Source: Vandiemenella viatica
Lineage: Eukaryota; Arthropoda; Insecta; Orthoptera; Morabidae
DNA length: 64,000 bases
Direction of reading: 5' to 3'
NCBI GenBank assembly: GCA_031002005.1
Contig: CM061920.1
Location: forward strand, 119,960,095 to 120,024,094
Part shown: positions 1 through 11,179 of the stretch, piece after piece
Position numbering within the stretch: the first letter of the stretch is position 1
Layout of the letters: every line of letters starts with the position of its first letter
Position numbers and translations under genes: made by a program
The notes under the pieces: model-generated
Database searches by the model: none
What the model was told of the DNA's origin: nothing
The model's input: only the letters and a program-made list of their open reading frames with translations

Positions 1-899
1 GGGATATTAAACATAATTTTGCGGCAGTTGCTTTTCGCTGAATGGATCTTCTTTGGAATCATACGTGTTTTGGCCATTACCAGAGAGTTGTCAGTGTCGC
101 AGTCTGCACTGTGATAGGTTCTAGCATTGAGAACGTCACGCAAATCTCGCCTGCGAGTGATGATAAAATCAAGCTGATGCCAGTGACCTGATCTTGGATG
201 TTTCCATGGCACTTTGTGAGCAGGCTTATTCTGAAAATAGGTGTTACATACGCAGAGGGAGTGTGATGTGCATAGTTCCATTAGACGCTGCCCATTTTCA
301 TTTATGTTTCCTATTCCATGGCGGCCAATACTATCCGGCCAGTTATCAGAACTGCTGCCAATTCTTGCATTGAAATCACCAAGAATAAAAAGTTTGTCAG
401 AGACACGTACTTTTGCTAGACATGCACGTAAGCTTTCATAGAAAGAATCTTTAACTTCTGGAGAGGCCTTTAATGTAGGTGCATAAGCTGATATTAGGGT
501 TATGGGACCCGAAGCAGTTGTTATTCTGAAGGACATAATTCTCTCTGAAACACAGATGGGTGCCTCAATGCAGTTGGACAAGCTGTTGCGAACTGCGAAG
601 CCCACCCCGTGCTCTCGCTTTGCGCCATTGTCTCTACCCTTCCAGAAGAAGGTGTAATTTTGTTCACGAACGGAGCCCTCATCCGAAAGCCGAGTTTCTT
701 GCAAGGCAGCGATATTTACTCGCAAACGCAGCAGTTCCCTGTCGATGATAGATGTTTTCCTCAGTTCAGGGATGCCATCAGTTGGGGTGTGAGATTCCGG
801 TAACATGGTTCTCACATTCCACGAGGCGAATCTCGTTGTCGTTATCAGGTTTTTATACGGTTTATAACTGTTTTTCTTTTTGCCAGGTAATTGCTTCTG
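1..899 (-). CDS. RTE-type LINE endonuclease ORF, partial
   Basis: This is an uninterrupted reading frame on the minus strand that runs off the left edge of the window. It is closed upstream by a TGA at 902-900, and its first Met codon is at 806-804. The translation reads like an APE-type endonuclease of a non-LTR retrotransposon: WNVRTM at the start, AALQETRL (metal-binding Glu), ILGDFNARIG, then GHWHQLDFI and YHSADCDTDNSLV near the end. This spacing matches the RTE/BovB-like group often annotated as craniofacial development protein 2-like. The enzyme nicks target DNA for target-primed reverse transcription. The reverse transcriptase should lie beyond the left edge. The lack of stops over about 270 codons suggests a young copy. 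Confidence 0.85.
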
Positions 900-1640
900 T
901 CATCGTTGTTACAAGCACTGTGATATGCTCGCTGCTCCACACACCTGTAGAAGCGCAAGATGAGGGGCGGATCAGTACCTAATTGGCGGGGGGCTGCCCA
1001 GCTTGAGGCGGGCGGTAACTGATCAATTAGCCACAATGGACTATCCCACCGACGGAAATCACCCCTGGCGCTCGTGCGCACGCCCATCAGCACAGAGCTT
1101 ATAACCGGTGACTGTGACTGCCCGTGTTGTTTCCGCACCTTGACAGGTACGTGTGAAGTGTACTCTCCACGTCACTACATCGCCTGGGACGGTAGTTAGA
1201 AGCCATGAACTTGCCCAGCATTCGTGACTTCCTCTCGACCTCGACTGCTAGTTCTGCAGGGGCAACGGGTCACCACGTGCAGTGCCATCTCGGTTGCAGG
1301 AGTTGCCAACTTGTTCGGTTAGAACCCTAATGTCGCCTACGGTACTCCGGATCCGTTGCCTCATCCACCAGCAGCGCCGTACCGAAGATCTTCTTCTCCG
1401 CCGTTGTTGCCGTTGAGGACTTTCACCCGTAACCCTGGGCAAGGGGACTGCGATATACCCCGCAGAACTGGGTCCCTGCCGCTCCACACTCCGGCCTACT
1501 GAAGTGCAGAGCGCCCACCCCTCGCGACTAGGACGCGCCGGATAGGATTTACTCCGGTGGCAGACAGAGAAGGAGGCTCTGACCACCCCAGGAGCCGGGT
1601 TAATGGCCTCGTATTGAGCCGAGACCAAAAGCATATATAT
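850..1640 (-). other. Probable 5' leader of the RTE-type LINE
   Basis: This stretch is clearly more GC-rich than its surroundings and lies directly upstream of the endonuclease frame on the same strand. It holds short open frames (for example 1138-845 and 1634-1248 on the minus strand) without recognisable domains. I infer that it is the 5' untranslated or leader region of the same LINE; the composition drops sharply at about 1640, where the element probably begins. Confidence 0.4.
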
Positions 1641-1659
1641 ATGTTTGTGTGTGTGTGTG
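1632..1659. repeat. TA/TG microsatellite
   Basis: An alternating purine-pyrimidine run, (AT)n followed by (GT)n, sits just outside the GC-rich LINE leader. The stretch from 1660 to 1930 shows nothing recognisable. Confidence 0.7.
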
Positions 1660-1934
1660 CCGCAATAAATAAAAATTTGCAGTAAAAGTAATATTTCTGT
1701 TCACTTACCTTAAAAATATTGCTAGCTGATGTTCTGGTTGTATAGATTTACGGTAATTAGTGTTCTTCTTAACAATTTCCTACTGAACCAAATCGTTGAG
1801 TTTCACAAAGCTTTCATATTTCATTCGAAAATAATTGTAAAGTTTTAACGGATCATTCACCAAGTCAGGAAACAAATGAATAAATATACCATACACATCT
1901 CTTCTTAAATTGATTGGATGAACCCACAATCGAC

Positions 1935-2172
1935 ACCTTGATTTTTTTTTTTTTTTCGGCGGACTATCCGTCGCAAAACTATAAATTTGAGGAGCTCAAC
2001 CTCTATCACAAAAATTTTGCTACAACTGACTTGTATCGACTGGACTGGACCGGACGCGTTTGGTGTGAAACAACAGGACTTGACTGGACTGGACTGGACG
2101 GGCTTGCACTTGACGGGCCCAGACGTGACTGGATTGACTTGTAGAGACTGGCTTGGTGTGAAACCAGCCTAA
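1935..2172. repeat. Degenerate GACTG minisatellite with flanking repeats
   Basis: A T-run is followed by a stretch built from imperfect repeats of GACTGGACTG between about 2025 and 2150. The phrase TTGGTGTGAAAC occurs twice in direct orientation, at about 2060 and 2153, bracketing the repeats. Open frames exist here but are a by-product of the repeat lacking stops. It could be the remnant of a short non-autonomous element; I see no terminal inverted repeats. Confidence 0.5.
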
Positions 2173-2239
2173 AGGAGCTGATGTATAAAATATTACTGCA
2201 GATGTCATTTAGATAGCAAGATGTGACATTTTTCCTTGT

Positions 2240-2664
2240 ATTGAAATGTTATTTAGATTGAGTCTTGAAACTTACTGCTTACCAGATAATTGGAAAATTG
2301 TAATAGTAGAACCGATTCATAAAGGAGGGGTGACAAGTTGGGTCGAAAATTACAGGAATATCAATCTGGCTTCAGTGTCGAGAGAAAACGATATGCAGCC
2401 TCATAAGAAATCTCTATGAGGAAAGAAACTGGTTTTCAAATCGACAACATGGCTTTAGGCAAGGATATGCATGTGAATCTCAATTCTCAGTCAGTGGGTT
2501 AGAATGAAATGGACTAGGTAAGCCAAATTAATAGCGTAGCACAAGAGATTTCTAAGGCATTTGACAGGGTGAGCCATAAAGTCATGATACATAAAGTAAA
2601 AAAAAAATTTGGAATTTACAAAAAGGCGATTAGTTGGTTACAGGAACTTTTACAAGGTATAAAG

Positions 2665-2705
<41 letters not shown>

Positions 2706-2930
2706 TAACAGTTTAACGTCCCTTTTTAACAACGTGGTCTTTAGAGACGGAGGTATAAAGCAGACAGTCATGTTAGCAAATGCACTATCAAAACAAGTAG
2801 AAATGAAAATGGGGGTTCTACTGGGTGGTGTACTGGGAACAATGCTATTAATTATTCTAATGAATGATTATCTTAATGGATTGTAGTCAATTCCTTTACA
2901 TTTGCCATAATGTTATACAGGGTGTTAAAA
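2240..2930 (+). pseudogene. Decayed LINE-B reverse transcriptase fragment
   Basis: Translated in shifting plus-strand frames, this stretch gives an RT-like series: LPDNWKIVIVEPIHKGG, then QHGFRQGYACESQ, then KAFDRVSHKVM and a degraded GVLLGG..LIILMNDYL block corresponding to the PQGSVLGPLLF..INDL motif. Many stops and frameshifts show it is dead. The same family recurs at 58150-60930, where corresponding blocks are in the same order. It is interrupted by a SINE 3' piece at 2667-2751. Confidence 0.65.
2667..2751 (-). mobile_element. 5'-truncated tRNA-derived SINE
   Basis: A run of 38 T (the poly-A tail read in reverse) is followed by about 47 bases matching the 3' end of the SINE seen complete at 48409-48640. 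It is flanked by an 11-bp target-site duplication, GGTATAAAGCA, at 2656-2666 and 2752-2762. This is a classic retroposition scar, so the SINE landed after the host LINE fragment. Confidence 0.85.
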
Positions 2931-4259
2931 ATGTAAAATATTTTAGGAGGGCATCGAATAACTAATAAATATTGGGTCGCAAACGCATACCTTCGGAGTT
3001 AATAACAGGTCCGCAATCCCTCCATTGCAGGGTTAGTGGACGCCAGCGATGAAAGCACTTAATACACTTTGTAATATAATGGCGTGAGTTGTTTGCTATT
3101 ATATTTAATAGGGATTCATCCAAATTCTAATGATACTTGCAATGGATGATTGGGGAGGGGGAGCTAGCTAGATGTTATCTCTATTCACTTAGATCTGTTC
3201 TGACACCAGGCAATCATTTTATTACGCAGAAATTATCAAACTGCGATAAAGCTTCATTGAACCTGCTCGCAGACACTTAGCACTAATATCTCTTACCTCG
3301 TGAAGCATTATATCTTTCACTGTGCTTCTTTAAGATATTACTGCTGCTACTAGAAATACTAAGCTAGCAATATCAACCTGCAAACACAATATAATAGCGG
3401 GACGTGGGTCATGGATTCTTTAGTCTGTTGAGACGCAAACACGTACGAATTACATTACAAACCATTTAATATAAAAAACCTAACATACATTCTGTCCGAT
3501 TACCACCTAATTGACACTGAAGAGAAAATGACACGTCTTTGTATTAATAACTGAATTTAACTGCTCAAAGGTTGACATATAATACTGACTTTACTCCACT
3601 TTGAATGCTTCCTATACTCAATCACCTATTACTTCACAAGTAGGCAGAACTCTATCACACACGCACAAATAACCACTGAAATGCAACGGCGATTAATGCT
3701 TATTACTGGCGGCCACATCTACCAACAAATACGACGGGGGAAGCTTAGTCAACCGAACAAGTTACACTGAGGGCAGTTTGAGCTACTTGCGACTTATTTA
3801 TTATCCTGAAGGCAAACCGAATACTTTGGAATTAACTATGACAAAGATTGAAAGCTTTTAGAGACAAACTAACTAATTAGGAGACCAAACCGAGGCATCG
3901 TGCGCCTTACCTGCGTTAAGAGAATACATCTTCACTGTGTGCTGTTCCAAGAGAAAGTGAAGGGCGAAGTCAAGACAAGACAACAAATGGCTGGGGAAGA
4001 CATTTGTCCCAAGAGTGTGGGGAAGTTTTTGCGTTATAATGCATCACTTTCCATTTTGATGTTGGGCTGGCATTACTTATCTGTCATTAATGTAATTGTC
4101 AGTTCTGGTATTTCTCCATTACTGGTGATCAAGGAGTTTCCTTGGCCACCTAAGTCTCTGATCATAGATGGGCTCGGCACCCAGTGCGTTAATCAAAGGG
4201 TTTGTCGAGTGCTGGCTTTTTTCGAAGACTGCGCTGCCAGCTTCTGAAAGCGGTTCCTA
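2931..4259. other. No recognisable gene or repeat
   Basis: I see no convincing coding potential, terminal inverted repeats or family resemblance in these 1.3 kb. An open frame at 3900-4247 (115 codons, plus strand) has no recognisable domain and is no longer than expected by chance. Confidence 0.5.
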
Positions 4260-5911
4260 AGTGTTTTGAAGTACGCTTATTCGGTGGAGGTCCTCAGTTC
4301 GCGTCTCCCTGGGTAGGCGGTAGGCGAATCTGATTGCCTTGTTCTGAATGGTCTGCAATCGCTGGAGGTGTTGCCCCAAACTACAGAGGCCCACTCCATT
4401 ATTGGTCTGATGTGGACGGTGTAGAGTTGGATTATTTATTTATTTATTTATTTAACTGTACATTCAGATGGTTCGTTATCTAGAGTCTACAACGAACCGT
4501 TATTTCTTAATACTGTATTGAAATTTATAATAAACAAAAATTTTGTAAAATTAACACAAATCCTATATACTACGAAAATGGTACAAACAATTAACTATTA
4601 TTACTACACACTGTAATTTATCAACCTGTTGGTAAAAAAATATTACCCACTAATACTAAATAACTGAACATCTTGAGTTTTCAAAAGTTCGTTTAACGCT
4701 GGCATCCATTGAAGAAATAACCTTCGGTAAATTCCAGAAGCCACACATCCGGCATCAACGTCCCCACTTAGTTGTTTGTGTCTCGTCCGTTTAGAGTATC
4801 TTGTCTCATTCCTTAAATGGCTTGTTATGTTCCGGCAGGTTGCTGGCTATGCTGAAGCCGATACTGCTCCCTGGCTGCATCTGACACAGCATCTGCCAGC
4901 TTGTCGAGTTCATTCAGGAGGAGGTTGTCTTTAATAATTTCCTTGACAGTTTTCCCCATGAGCTTCATTCTGTACTGTTTGATTTGATCATCAACTAGAG
5001 CACATTCAAACAGTTTATGTTCAGGTGTTCCTGGAGATCCGCACGCATCGGATGCCTACATGTGGTCTCAACTTACTTTTGGGATTGAGAACAGGGTAGA
5101 GAGGTCAGTCTACCTGTGGCCTTGCTATGGACATTGGCCACATGGTGTTTCCAAGTCATCCGCCGATCTAGCATTACGCCGAGTTATGTCGCCGTTTGGG
5201 TCCAATTTATGTTCTCTCCGAAGAGGGTCAAAGGTTGGAGTCGTTGCTGAACCTTCTTCCTGGAGATAATAATGACTTTTAGGAGCGTTTGGTAGCCCAT
5301 TCCTGTATATTGTTGCAGGCCTGCGGCTGTCGAGATCTTAGCGTGGTAACATTTAAACTCTTGGCGAAGAGTGCGGTGTAATCCGCATAGAGAGCTTTTT
5401 TTACTCTTGCGTGTACAAGTTATATAGAATTGGGCCAATTACAGATAGCTGCGGGACACCTGCGCAGCTATTTTTAACCGCCGAGTGGCTGCCCTCCATC
5501 ACTACTCGTAATGTTCGCCCCTCAAGGTAACTCCTTAGTAGTTTGACATGTGAAGGAGTCCTTGCACAAGCAACTTGTATAAGAGTCCTTGATCCCAGAC
5601 TGAGTTGAAGGCATGGCTGACATCAAACAGGACGGCGCCGCAGTACTCTCGCCGTTCAAAAGCCGAAAAGGCATCTTCAGCCAGGTGGAGCAGCTGCTGT
5701 GGGGTAGAGTGGTGTCTCCTGAAGCCAAATTGCTGGTCTGGAAGTAGTCCCTCTCGATCGATAATTGTACGAAACCTTTTCAGATAGTCTCGCTCAAACA
5801 CCTTGGACAATGTTGGCAGCAGACTGATGGCCACCTCTTGTCCTTTTCCGTCTTAGGAACTGGTATTATTTCAGCTTGTTTCCAAGTATACGGAAATTCA
5901 CACGAACGTAA
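4260..5911 (-). pseudogene. Jockey ORF2 reverse transcriptase, decayed
   Basis: Downstream of the Helitron the minus strand resumes with WKQAEIIPVPKT, then AISLLPTLSKVFER and LLPDQQFGFRRHHST, and an AVLFDVSHAFNSVW palm motif (5834-5535). Beyond 5520 the frame shifts repeatedly; the active-site block is poorly preserved. At 4430-4260 the C-terminal phrase RPIMEWASVVWG survives. I did not find an intact YADD, so the enzyme is dead. Confidence 0.7.
4430..5057 (-). mobile_element. 5'-truncated LINE 3' end nested in the Jockey element
   Basis: Read on the minus strand, this begins with GSPGTPEHKLFECALV, a C-terminal Cys-rich motif typical of Jockey/R1-type ORF2 proteins, continues into a 3' untranslated region and ends in a (AAAT)n tail, which on the plus strand is the ATTTATTT run at 4432-4455. 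It interrupts the Jockey C-terminal region between LNPKSKL and LRLYTV. A clean target-site duplication is not visible. Confidence 0.55.
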
Positions 5912-7735
5912 TCTTATATCTTTAAACGAGCAGTTCTTGTATGTAAATCTGGTATATATATATATTGGATCTTCGAAACGGATATAACGATTTGGATGAA
6001 ATTCTATATTTAGATAATATTTTGCGTTTTAAGTTTATGTAAATAGTTGTCATCCCTGAAAAACCCAAATTTTACAAAATACGAACAATTTTTGCTCTTG
6101 GCATCTCGAAAACAGCTCTATCGCCATCTCGTAGATGATTCAGGTACCAGGAAGCCTACTAATATTTTCTCTTTGGCTTCTAGGAACTCATATATTTAAC
6201 GAACATTTCTTGTATACATTTCTTCATAGGAATGCTAGCACTACATGTTTAATTGTAAAATATTTAAAAAGGAGATTTTAAAAAATTGGCTTTGTCAGAA
6301 GTGACTACTTTAGAAAACTTCTTTAAAAATAATATTGACCATATGTCAAACATCAATATTACTGAATTGTAGAAAGTTGTTATCATTAAATACTACCAGT
6401 TTAATCGTAAAACATTTAAAAAGTAGATAGTGGTTTTGTCAAATGCTATTTGTTTTCAAACTTAAAAAAAAAAATTATCTTCACGTTGTGTCTACTGTTT
6501 TATTTTTGGTTGTTGTAAACAACTGTTAGAAATGCACAGGCAGCCTTGTATACTAGCTGACCCGTGTAAAAGTTTTAAAAAGAAGGTATTTGAAAATTGT
6601 CTTTGTCAAAAGTGATTCTTTACTTTACAAAACTTCTTTGAAAATAATATTATCAGTTGTAATGTAATCATCTTTTACTACATCGTGTATTTTACACAAA
6701 CATCAATATTACTGAATTGTAAAAAGTGGTTATCAGGGTGCTGTGCAAAATACGGCCTGTAGAAAAAATTTCGAGATGAAAATTTGATTAACGCACTCCT
6801 TAGGCATTAGTATTGAAGAAAAAGTGTACGCGAAGTCGATAAAACAGGTTAGAGGAGAGTAATACAATGCAAATCATCGGGTTACGTGCGGTATTAGCCA
6901 AAATGCAGCAGCCATCTTTACCGTGAATGTGTTGGATTTTAAGGAGCTGTATTAGCGGAGGGTGTGGTTAGGTTTAAATGCAGCCTGGACGTGCATGAAG
7001 ACTAATATTCCATAGTGTATCTTGGTTTCTGAGTGAATAAGGTGGCTGCAGTACCGAATTCTAACTATAATAACGTCACAGGCTGCTCGAGACGTCTATT
7101 GTCGCTAAGTCAGCAATGTGCCTAATCTTATTGTGTTTAGGTTGAATGGCAACCTGGATCAGAATGACTACTAACATTCCATGATGCTTAGTGGATTCTG
7201 AGTAAAGAAAACAGCTGCCACAACAAATTCTGACTATAAAAACGTCACAGACGGCTCAAGTTTTCTATTAATGCATAGGCAGTAATGTGAGTAATCGTAT
7301 GTTTTGGTGCTAATTACAACTTTATATATTTTACGGCTTTCGAGTACACTTTTCCTTAAAGTGCCAAGGAAGCAGCTATCCGTATTTTCAACACGATTTA
7401 AGACTTTTTTCTACTAGCCGTACTTTGCACAGTAACCGGTTATCATTAAATACTACCAGTTTAAATGTAAAACATTTTATTTAAGTAGAAAAGAATTATA
7501 TTGAATGTATAACATATATGGAGCGATCTGAAAGCTCAAATGTAATTAGTGGGGAAAAAAGTGGCTTCTGCGCTAGCTCTCAAAAATTCTGGCTACGAAC
7601 TCGTGTTCAAATCCCGGTGTGGGACAGAAATTAGATAAAATTAATTTCTTACAAACTTATCTGAGGATTTTGATGAAATCTTGCATACTGAATGGAAATC
7701 GAAAGATGCCGAGCGAAGATCGGTCACCCAGGTAC
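5912..7735 (+). mobile_element. Non-autonomous Helitron
   Basis: The left end starts TCTTATATCTTTAAACGAGC, a 5'-TC terminus typical of arthropod Helitrons. The right end has the palindrome CCGAGCGAAGATCGG (7710-7724) followed within about 11 bases by the terminus, matching the Helitron 3' hairpin rule; the terminal CTRR itself is not clean. Reconstructing the Jockey frame across it implies insertion between A and T with no duplication, as expected. There is no Rep/helicase frame, so it moved in trans. It carries a nested MITE at 6736-7437. Confidence 0.7.
6736..7437. mobile_element. MITE with 8-bp target-site duplication
   Basis: The ends are imperfect inverted repeats of about 35 bp: the left begins GGGTGCTGTGCAAAATACGG and the right, read in reverse, begins GGTTACTGTGCAAAGTACGG. 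Both continue into a TGTAGAAAAAA-like stretch. The element is flanked by GGTTATCA on both sides (6728-6735 and 7438-7445). The 8-bp duplication fits hAT, Merlin or P superfamilies; the GG termini do not decide between them. Two degenerate tandem units of about 170 bp fill the interior (about 6960-7300). No transposase frame. Confidence 0.75.
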
Positions 7736-7736
7736 T

Positions 7737-9070
7737 ACCTCATTAAACTTGTCCGTGATGTATTGGACTGCCAGAGGTGGAAGTTGGCGTAGAAGTCCTC
7801 CACCAATGCTGTCATGGCCTGCAGCTTTTTTTGCATTGAGGTTTGAAAGAGTTGAAGTGACCTCTTCAGTGGTGGTTTCGGGAATGCGGTCATCCTCTGG
7901 GGGAGCAGCATTCAAAAAAACTCGGAGGCGTTCTTCTACCGTTTGGATGTGTTGTACATCCCTCGGGATGTCAACAGGCTGAAAGTTTTCCCTGAAGGCT
8001 TCTGCAAGAGCTTCCACCTTCTCTTCTTGATCACAAACATATTTGTTTCCGACGACCAGTAGCGGGATCGTTTGCCGTCTCTGGAGAAATGACTTTGTGA
8101 CACCACGCCGACCCATCTTGTGTATTTAGGGTGGAGACGAAGTTGGTCCAATCAGCGTTTATGTGATTTTCAACTTCCTCCTTCATTTTCCTCTGCATAC
8201 GGTTAATCACCCTTTTCGTTGCCGCGTCTCTCGTGACGTGCCACTCCCTGTAGAGCTGGTTCTTCACATTGATTACCTATTTTATGTTGGGAGGCATTGT
8301 TTCGAGCGCGGTGGGAGAATGTGGCACGGTCTAGTGGTCACATCCACTCCATCATTTATCCAGTCCGCCAGACTGGCCGCGGAGGCCGAGGGGCCGACAG
8401 CCGACGGTGGTGGTGCAGTCTCAAGTCTCCGAGAGAGGTTGTCTTTGAAGATGTCCCAGTTAACATCACGAAGATTCCTGTAGTTCCTCTCCTTTCGCGT
8501 TGATACGACGGCGGCCATATAGAATAGGACAGGAACGTTATCCGAGGACAGCGCAGTTTTAGTAGTGACTGCCATATTGTGGCGAAGACCTTTAGTTATG
8601 GCCACATCTGGTAGCCCGCTCCCAAAGATGGTGGGTTCTATTGGTCCCCAGATTACAGCATCATGGTTCTCTACCACACGCAGGAGTCTTCGGCCATTTG
8701 GATTTGTCAGGTGCGAGTTCCATGCCACGTTTTTTGCATTTAGATCTCCGTCAATAAAGAGGTTGCCCTGCATACAGAGGAGTGCAGCGAAGTCTCCCTC
8801 TTGCAGGATGCCTCCGGGTGATCTGTGTGCGGCAATCAGTACGATTTTCCCACGGATGGTCTCGATGGCAACCCCTAAGGCTTCATTGGAGTCCGTGGCC
8901 GGTAGTTTTACCGGATAGTGCCTGATGGTGCTTCTGTCATAGACTGCAGCCCTGATCCCCGGCTTAAGGTGAGTTTCTGTGACGAGGCATACATCAATTC
9001 CTTCGTCACGGAGAAACTCACTGAATTATCCCAAGTGGCGCCACAAGATGAACACCTTCAGCGTAGACAG
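7737..9070 (-). pseudogene. Jockey ORF2 endonuclease and linker
   Basis: The minus-strand frame starting near 8773 reads IDGDLNAKNVAWNS, then NPNGRRLL and GSGLPDVA, matching the C-terminal half of an APE endonuclease; the more N-terminal part lies at about 9070-8780 in another frame. The following block (8267-7737) contains NLNAKKAAGHDSIGGGLLRQLP, the usual lead-in to the RT fingers. The frame is cut at FNEV near 7737 by the Helitron. Confidence 0.65.
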
Positions 9071-10599
9071 TCCCATGGAATTACTGTCTGGCTGGTTACT
9101 CATGTCCAGTGGGAGGGTTCCGAATTTATTCCTCATATCAGAGTTGTTTGGCTGCTTCTCACGTGTGTTCGATTGCTTCTTGGAGTCGGCAGGAGGCGCA
9201 GGTGGTGGGTTTTGTCTGTTATCAGACCTAGTCCGGGTGTCGTCAGCTGAGATATTGGAGGTCTTCTCTGCGTATCTAGCGTCGGTTGTAGACTCACCAT
9301 TGGGATGACTTGCATTTAGAGCCTTTTCTTGCTGTTTCTTCTCGTGCTGCTGTTGTTTTTTGATGGCAGCGTGATATGAGTTGTTATTGGCCTTCTGCGG
9401 TTCATCGAATTTAGAGAAGGCTGCACACTTCCTGTAGGTAGCCACATGCTCTCCTCCGCAGTCGGCGCACTTTGGTGGGACGTCACCCTTCCTGATGGTA
9501 CATTCCTTAAAGGCACATTTAACACATTTAGCTGGCATTGAGCAGTGCCCAGCCACGTGACCTACCCCTTGGCAGTTGAAGCATTGGGGTGGCCCCCGTT
9601 TGCTTCGTAGTTTCTCGGTAGTTACCCTGAGCGCACAGAGTGTCGTTATCTTGAAAATGCCCATGTTTTCTACTGAATCAGGAGTACAACTAAGAAGAGA
9701 GTAACTTCTTGATTGGTGTTAGAATAGTGAAGGCGTGCAACTGTCCTTGCTGAAAAACCTCGCTCTGCCAGTTCTGTCTTTACTTCCTCTGGCTGGATGC
9801 TGAAAGGCCACTTTCAGGAATTTTTCGTCTGGCGACGGGAAGGTGTTTTATGCTATCTGGTTCAGGGCTGCGAACCGAGTGACAGCGTTATACTGATCAG
9901 GGGACTTAGGATGGAGCTTGTAGAGGTCCATACCTGCTGTCTTGATAGTGAATCTATCTCCACATAGATTCTTTAGCTGGAGGTACATTAATGTAGTTAT
10001 CTTTGAAGTTGAGCATTAGTGGAGCAGGTCAGGGTACTTCGCTACCACTAACTTGAGGTTCTTCATCGACTTGTAGATGTGCGAACTGGTTGGTAGTGGC
10101 AGGAGCGGGAGCCGCAGCTGTGATTAGGCTAGCTGCAGGTGTGGTGCGTCGAGGCTTGGTGAAGCCATCCTTATCGACGACAGTCTTCTGACGAGCGGCC
10201 ATCAGATAAGCGGTCTTCGTGGTCCTAAGGGAGGGGACTGCTACCCGTTTCTTCGACTGCTCTTCATTACAACTTGTAGTTGCAACCCTTTTCCTTGAAA
10301 CAGCAGTCTGGTCCTGGTCCATAGCCAAATCTGCTTCCTCGTCCGAACTGGAGTCTAATATTATCCATGTTAAATTCATGGACTGAATCCTTTTCTTGAT
10401 TCTCGCCCTCATCGATGTGCCCTAATGCTGAGGCCTTAGTGACGGGAGTGTTGTGCTGACCCCGTGTTAATACCGCAGGGTTCCTGGTGTCAGACACAAC
10501 CCTAACGCTCACGCCAGGAGGTCCCATTCTACCTGGGAGTGGGCCGTGTGGCAGTATATCCCTAGCACTCGGAGGGCAGGGAGGAAAGGCAGTCCCCAA
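9026..10599 (-). pseudogene. Jockey ORF1 (gag-like, CCHC zinc knuckles)
   Basis: ORF1 proteins of Jockey LINEs coat the RNA and carry it to the chromosome. Here the N-terminal part (10599-10029) is a low-complexity acidic and Pro/Ala-rich region with DSSSDEEADLAMDQDQ. A middle part follows (GDRFTIKTAG, then TRFAALNQ) like the RNA-binding domain of this family. The C-terminal part (9664-9026) has CFNCQGVGHVAGHC, a CCHC knuckle, followed by CVKC and CADCGGEHVATYRKC. The frame shifts at least twice (near 10300 and 9700-9850), so it is not intact. A Lys/Gln-rich tail follows the knuckles. Confidence 0.7.
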
Positions 10600-10755
10600 A
10601 GAAGAAGGAGCAAGCGACGTACTATCTCCTTCACTTCCTGATCGAAACAGAACGCGTATATACTAGTGTGGCCCGAGAACCAAACAGGCAGATGCGAATA
10701 CTGACGAACAGTGGTTCAGTTGAGTTAGGGGCGAAGACTACGCGCATGCCGGTTT

Positions 10756-11175
10756 TTTTTTTAACACTAAGCATGCCTTGTCGCAAGTGTAAAGTGCTGA
10801 CTTGAGAGCGTCACCTCGCTACGCGTTAACTGAGCCTACTTCCGTTCCTCCACGTAGCTGGCTCTAAAGGGACTTATAGCTCACAACATCTAAAGGCAAA
10901 ATTTAATGTACTGAATCTTAGTAAAAATTAAATTCTGTTACCTATTTCCTATGGTTTTACAGTACCGTGTTGTTGGCTGTTACGACTACACCTCATCCCT
11001 CGGCGTATGGAATCATGCACTCTTTGAAACTGTCTTGGTTGGTCATGTACGTCATCAATGCACCTCATCACGTAGGGGGTAGGTCAACATAGGATGCGGG
11101 TAAAAAGATTGATTATAGGATGGAACAGGATTTGACTGTTGAAATGTAAAATCTTAGCACGACATTTGTTAACAA
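10756..11175. other. No recognisable feature
   Basis: Intergenic sequence without recognisable motifs. It is repeated at about 27640-28090, with small insertions and deletions between the copies. Confidence 0.5.
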
Positions 11176-11179
11176 ACTA

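Larger units (their letters stand above)
4260..10755 (-). mobile_element. Jockey-like LINE, nested by other elements
   Basis: A single minus-strand LINE can be followed from a leader at about 10755 through a gag-like ORF1 (10599-9026), endonuclease (about 9070-8280), linker (8280-7737) and reverse transcriptase with C-terminal part (5911-4260). The reading continues logically across a Helitron at 5912-7735: the frame ends at FNEV on one side and resumes at LRSCEFP on the other. A second LINE 3' end (4430-5057) breaks the C-terminal region. Removing both insertions leaves about 4 kb, a plausible Jockey length. Frameshifts make it inactive. The ORF1 end is repeated at 26712-27640. Confidence 0.75.

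Noticed and set aside
3900..4247. 115-codon plus-strand open frame
   Set aside because: No recognisable domain, no neighbours suggesting a gene, and length compatible with chance.
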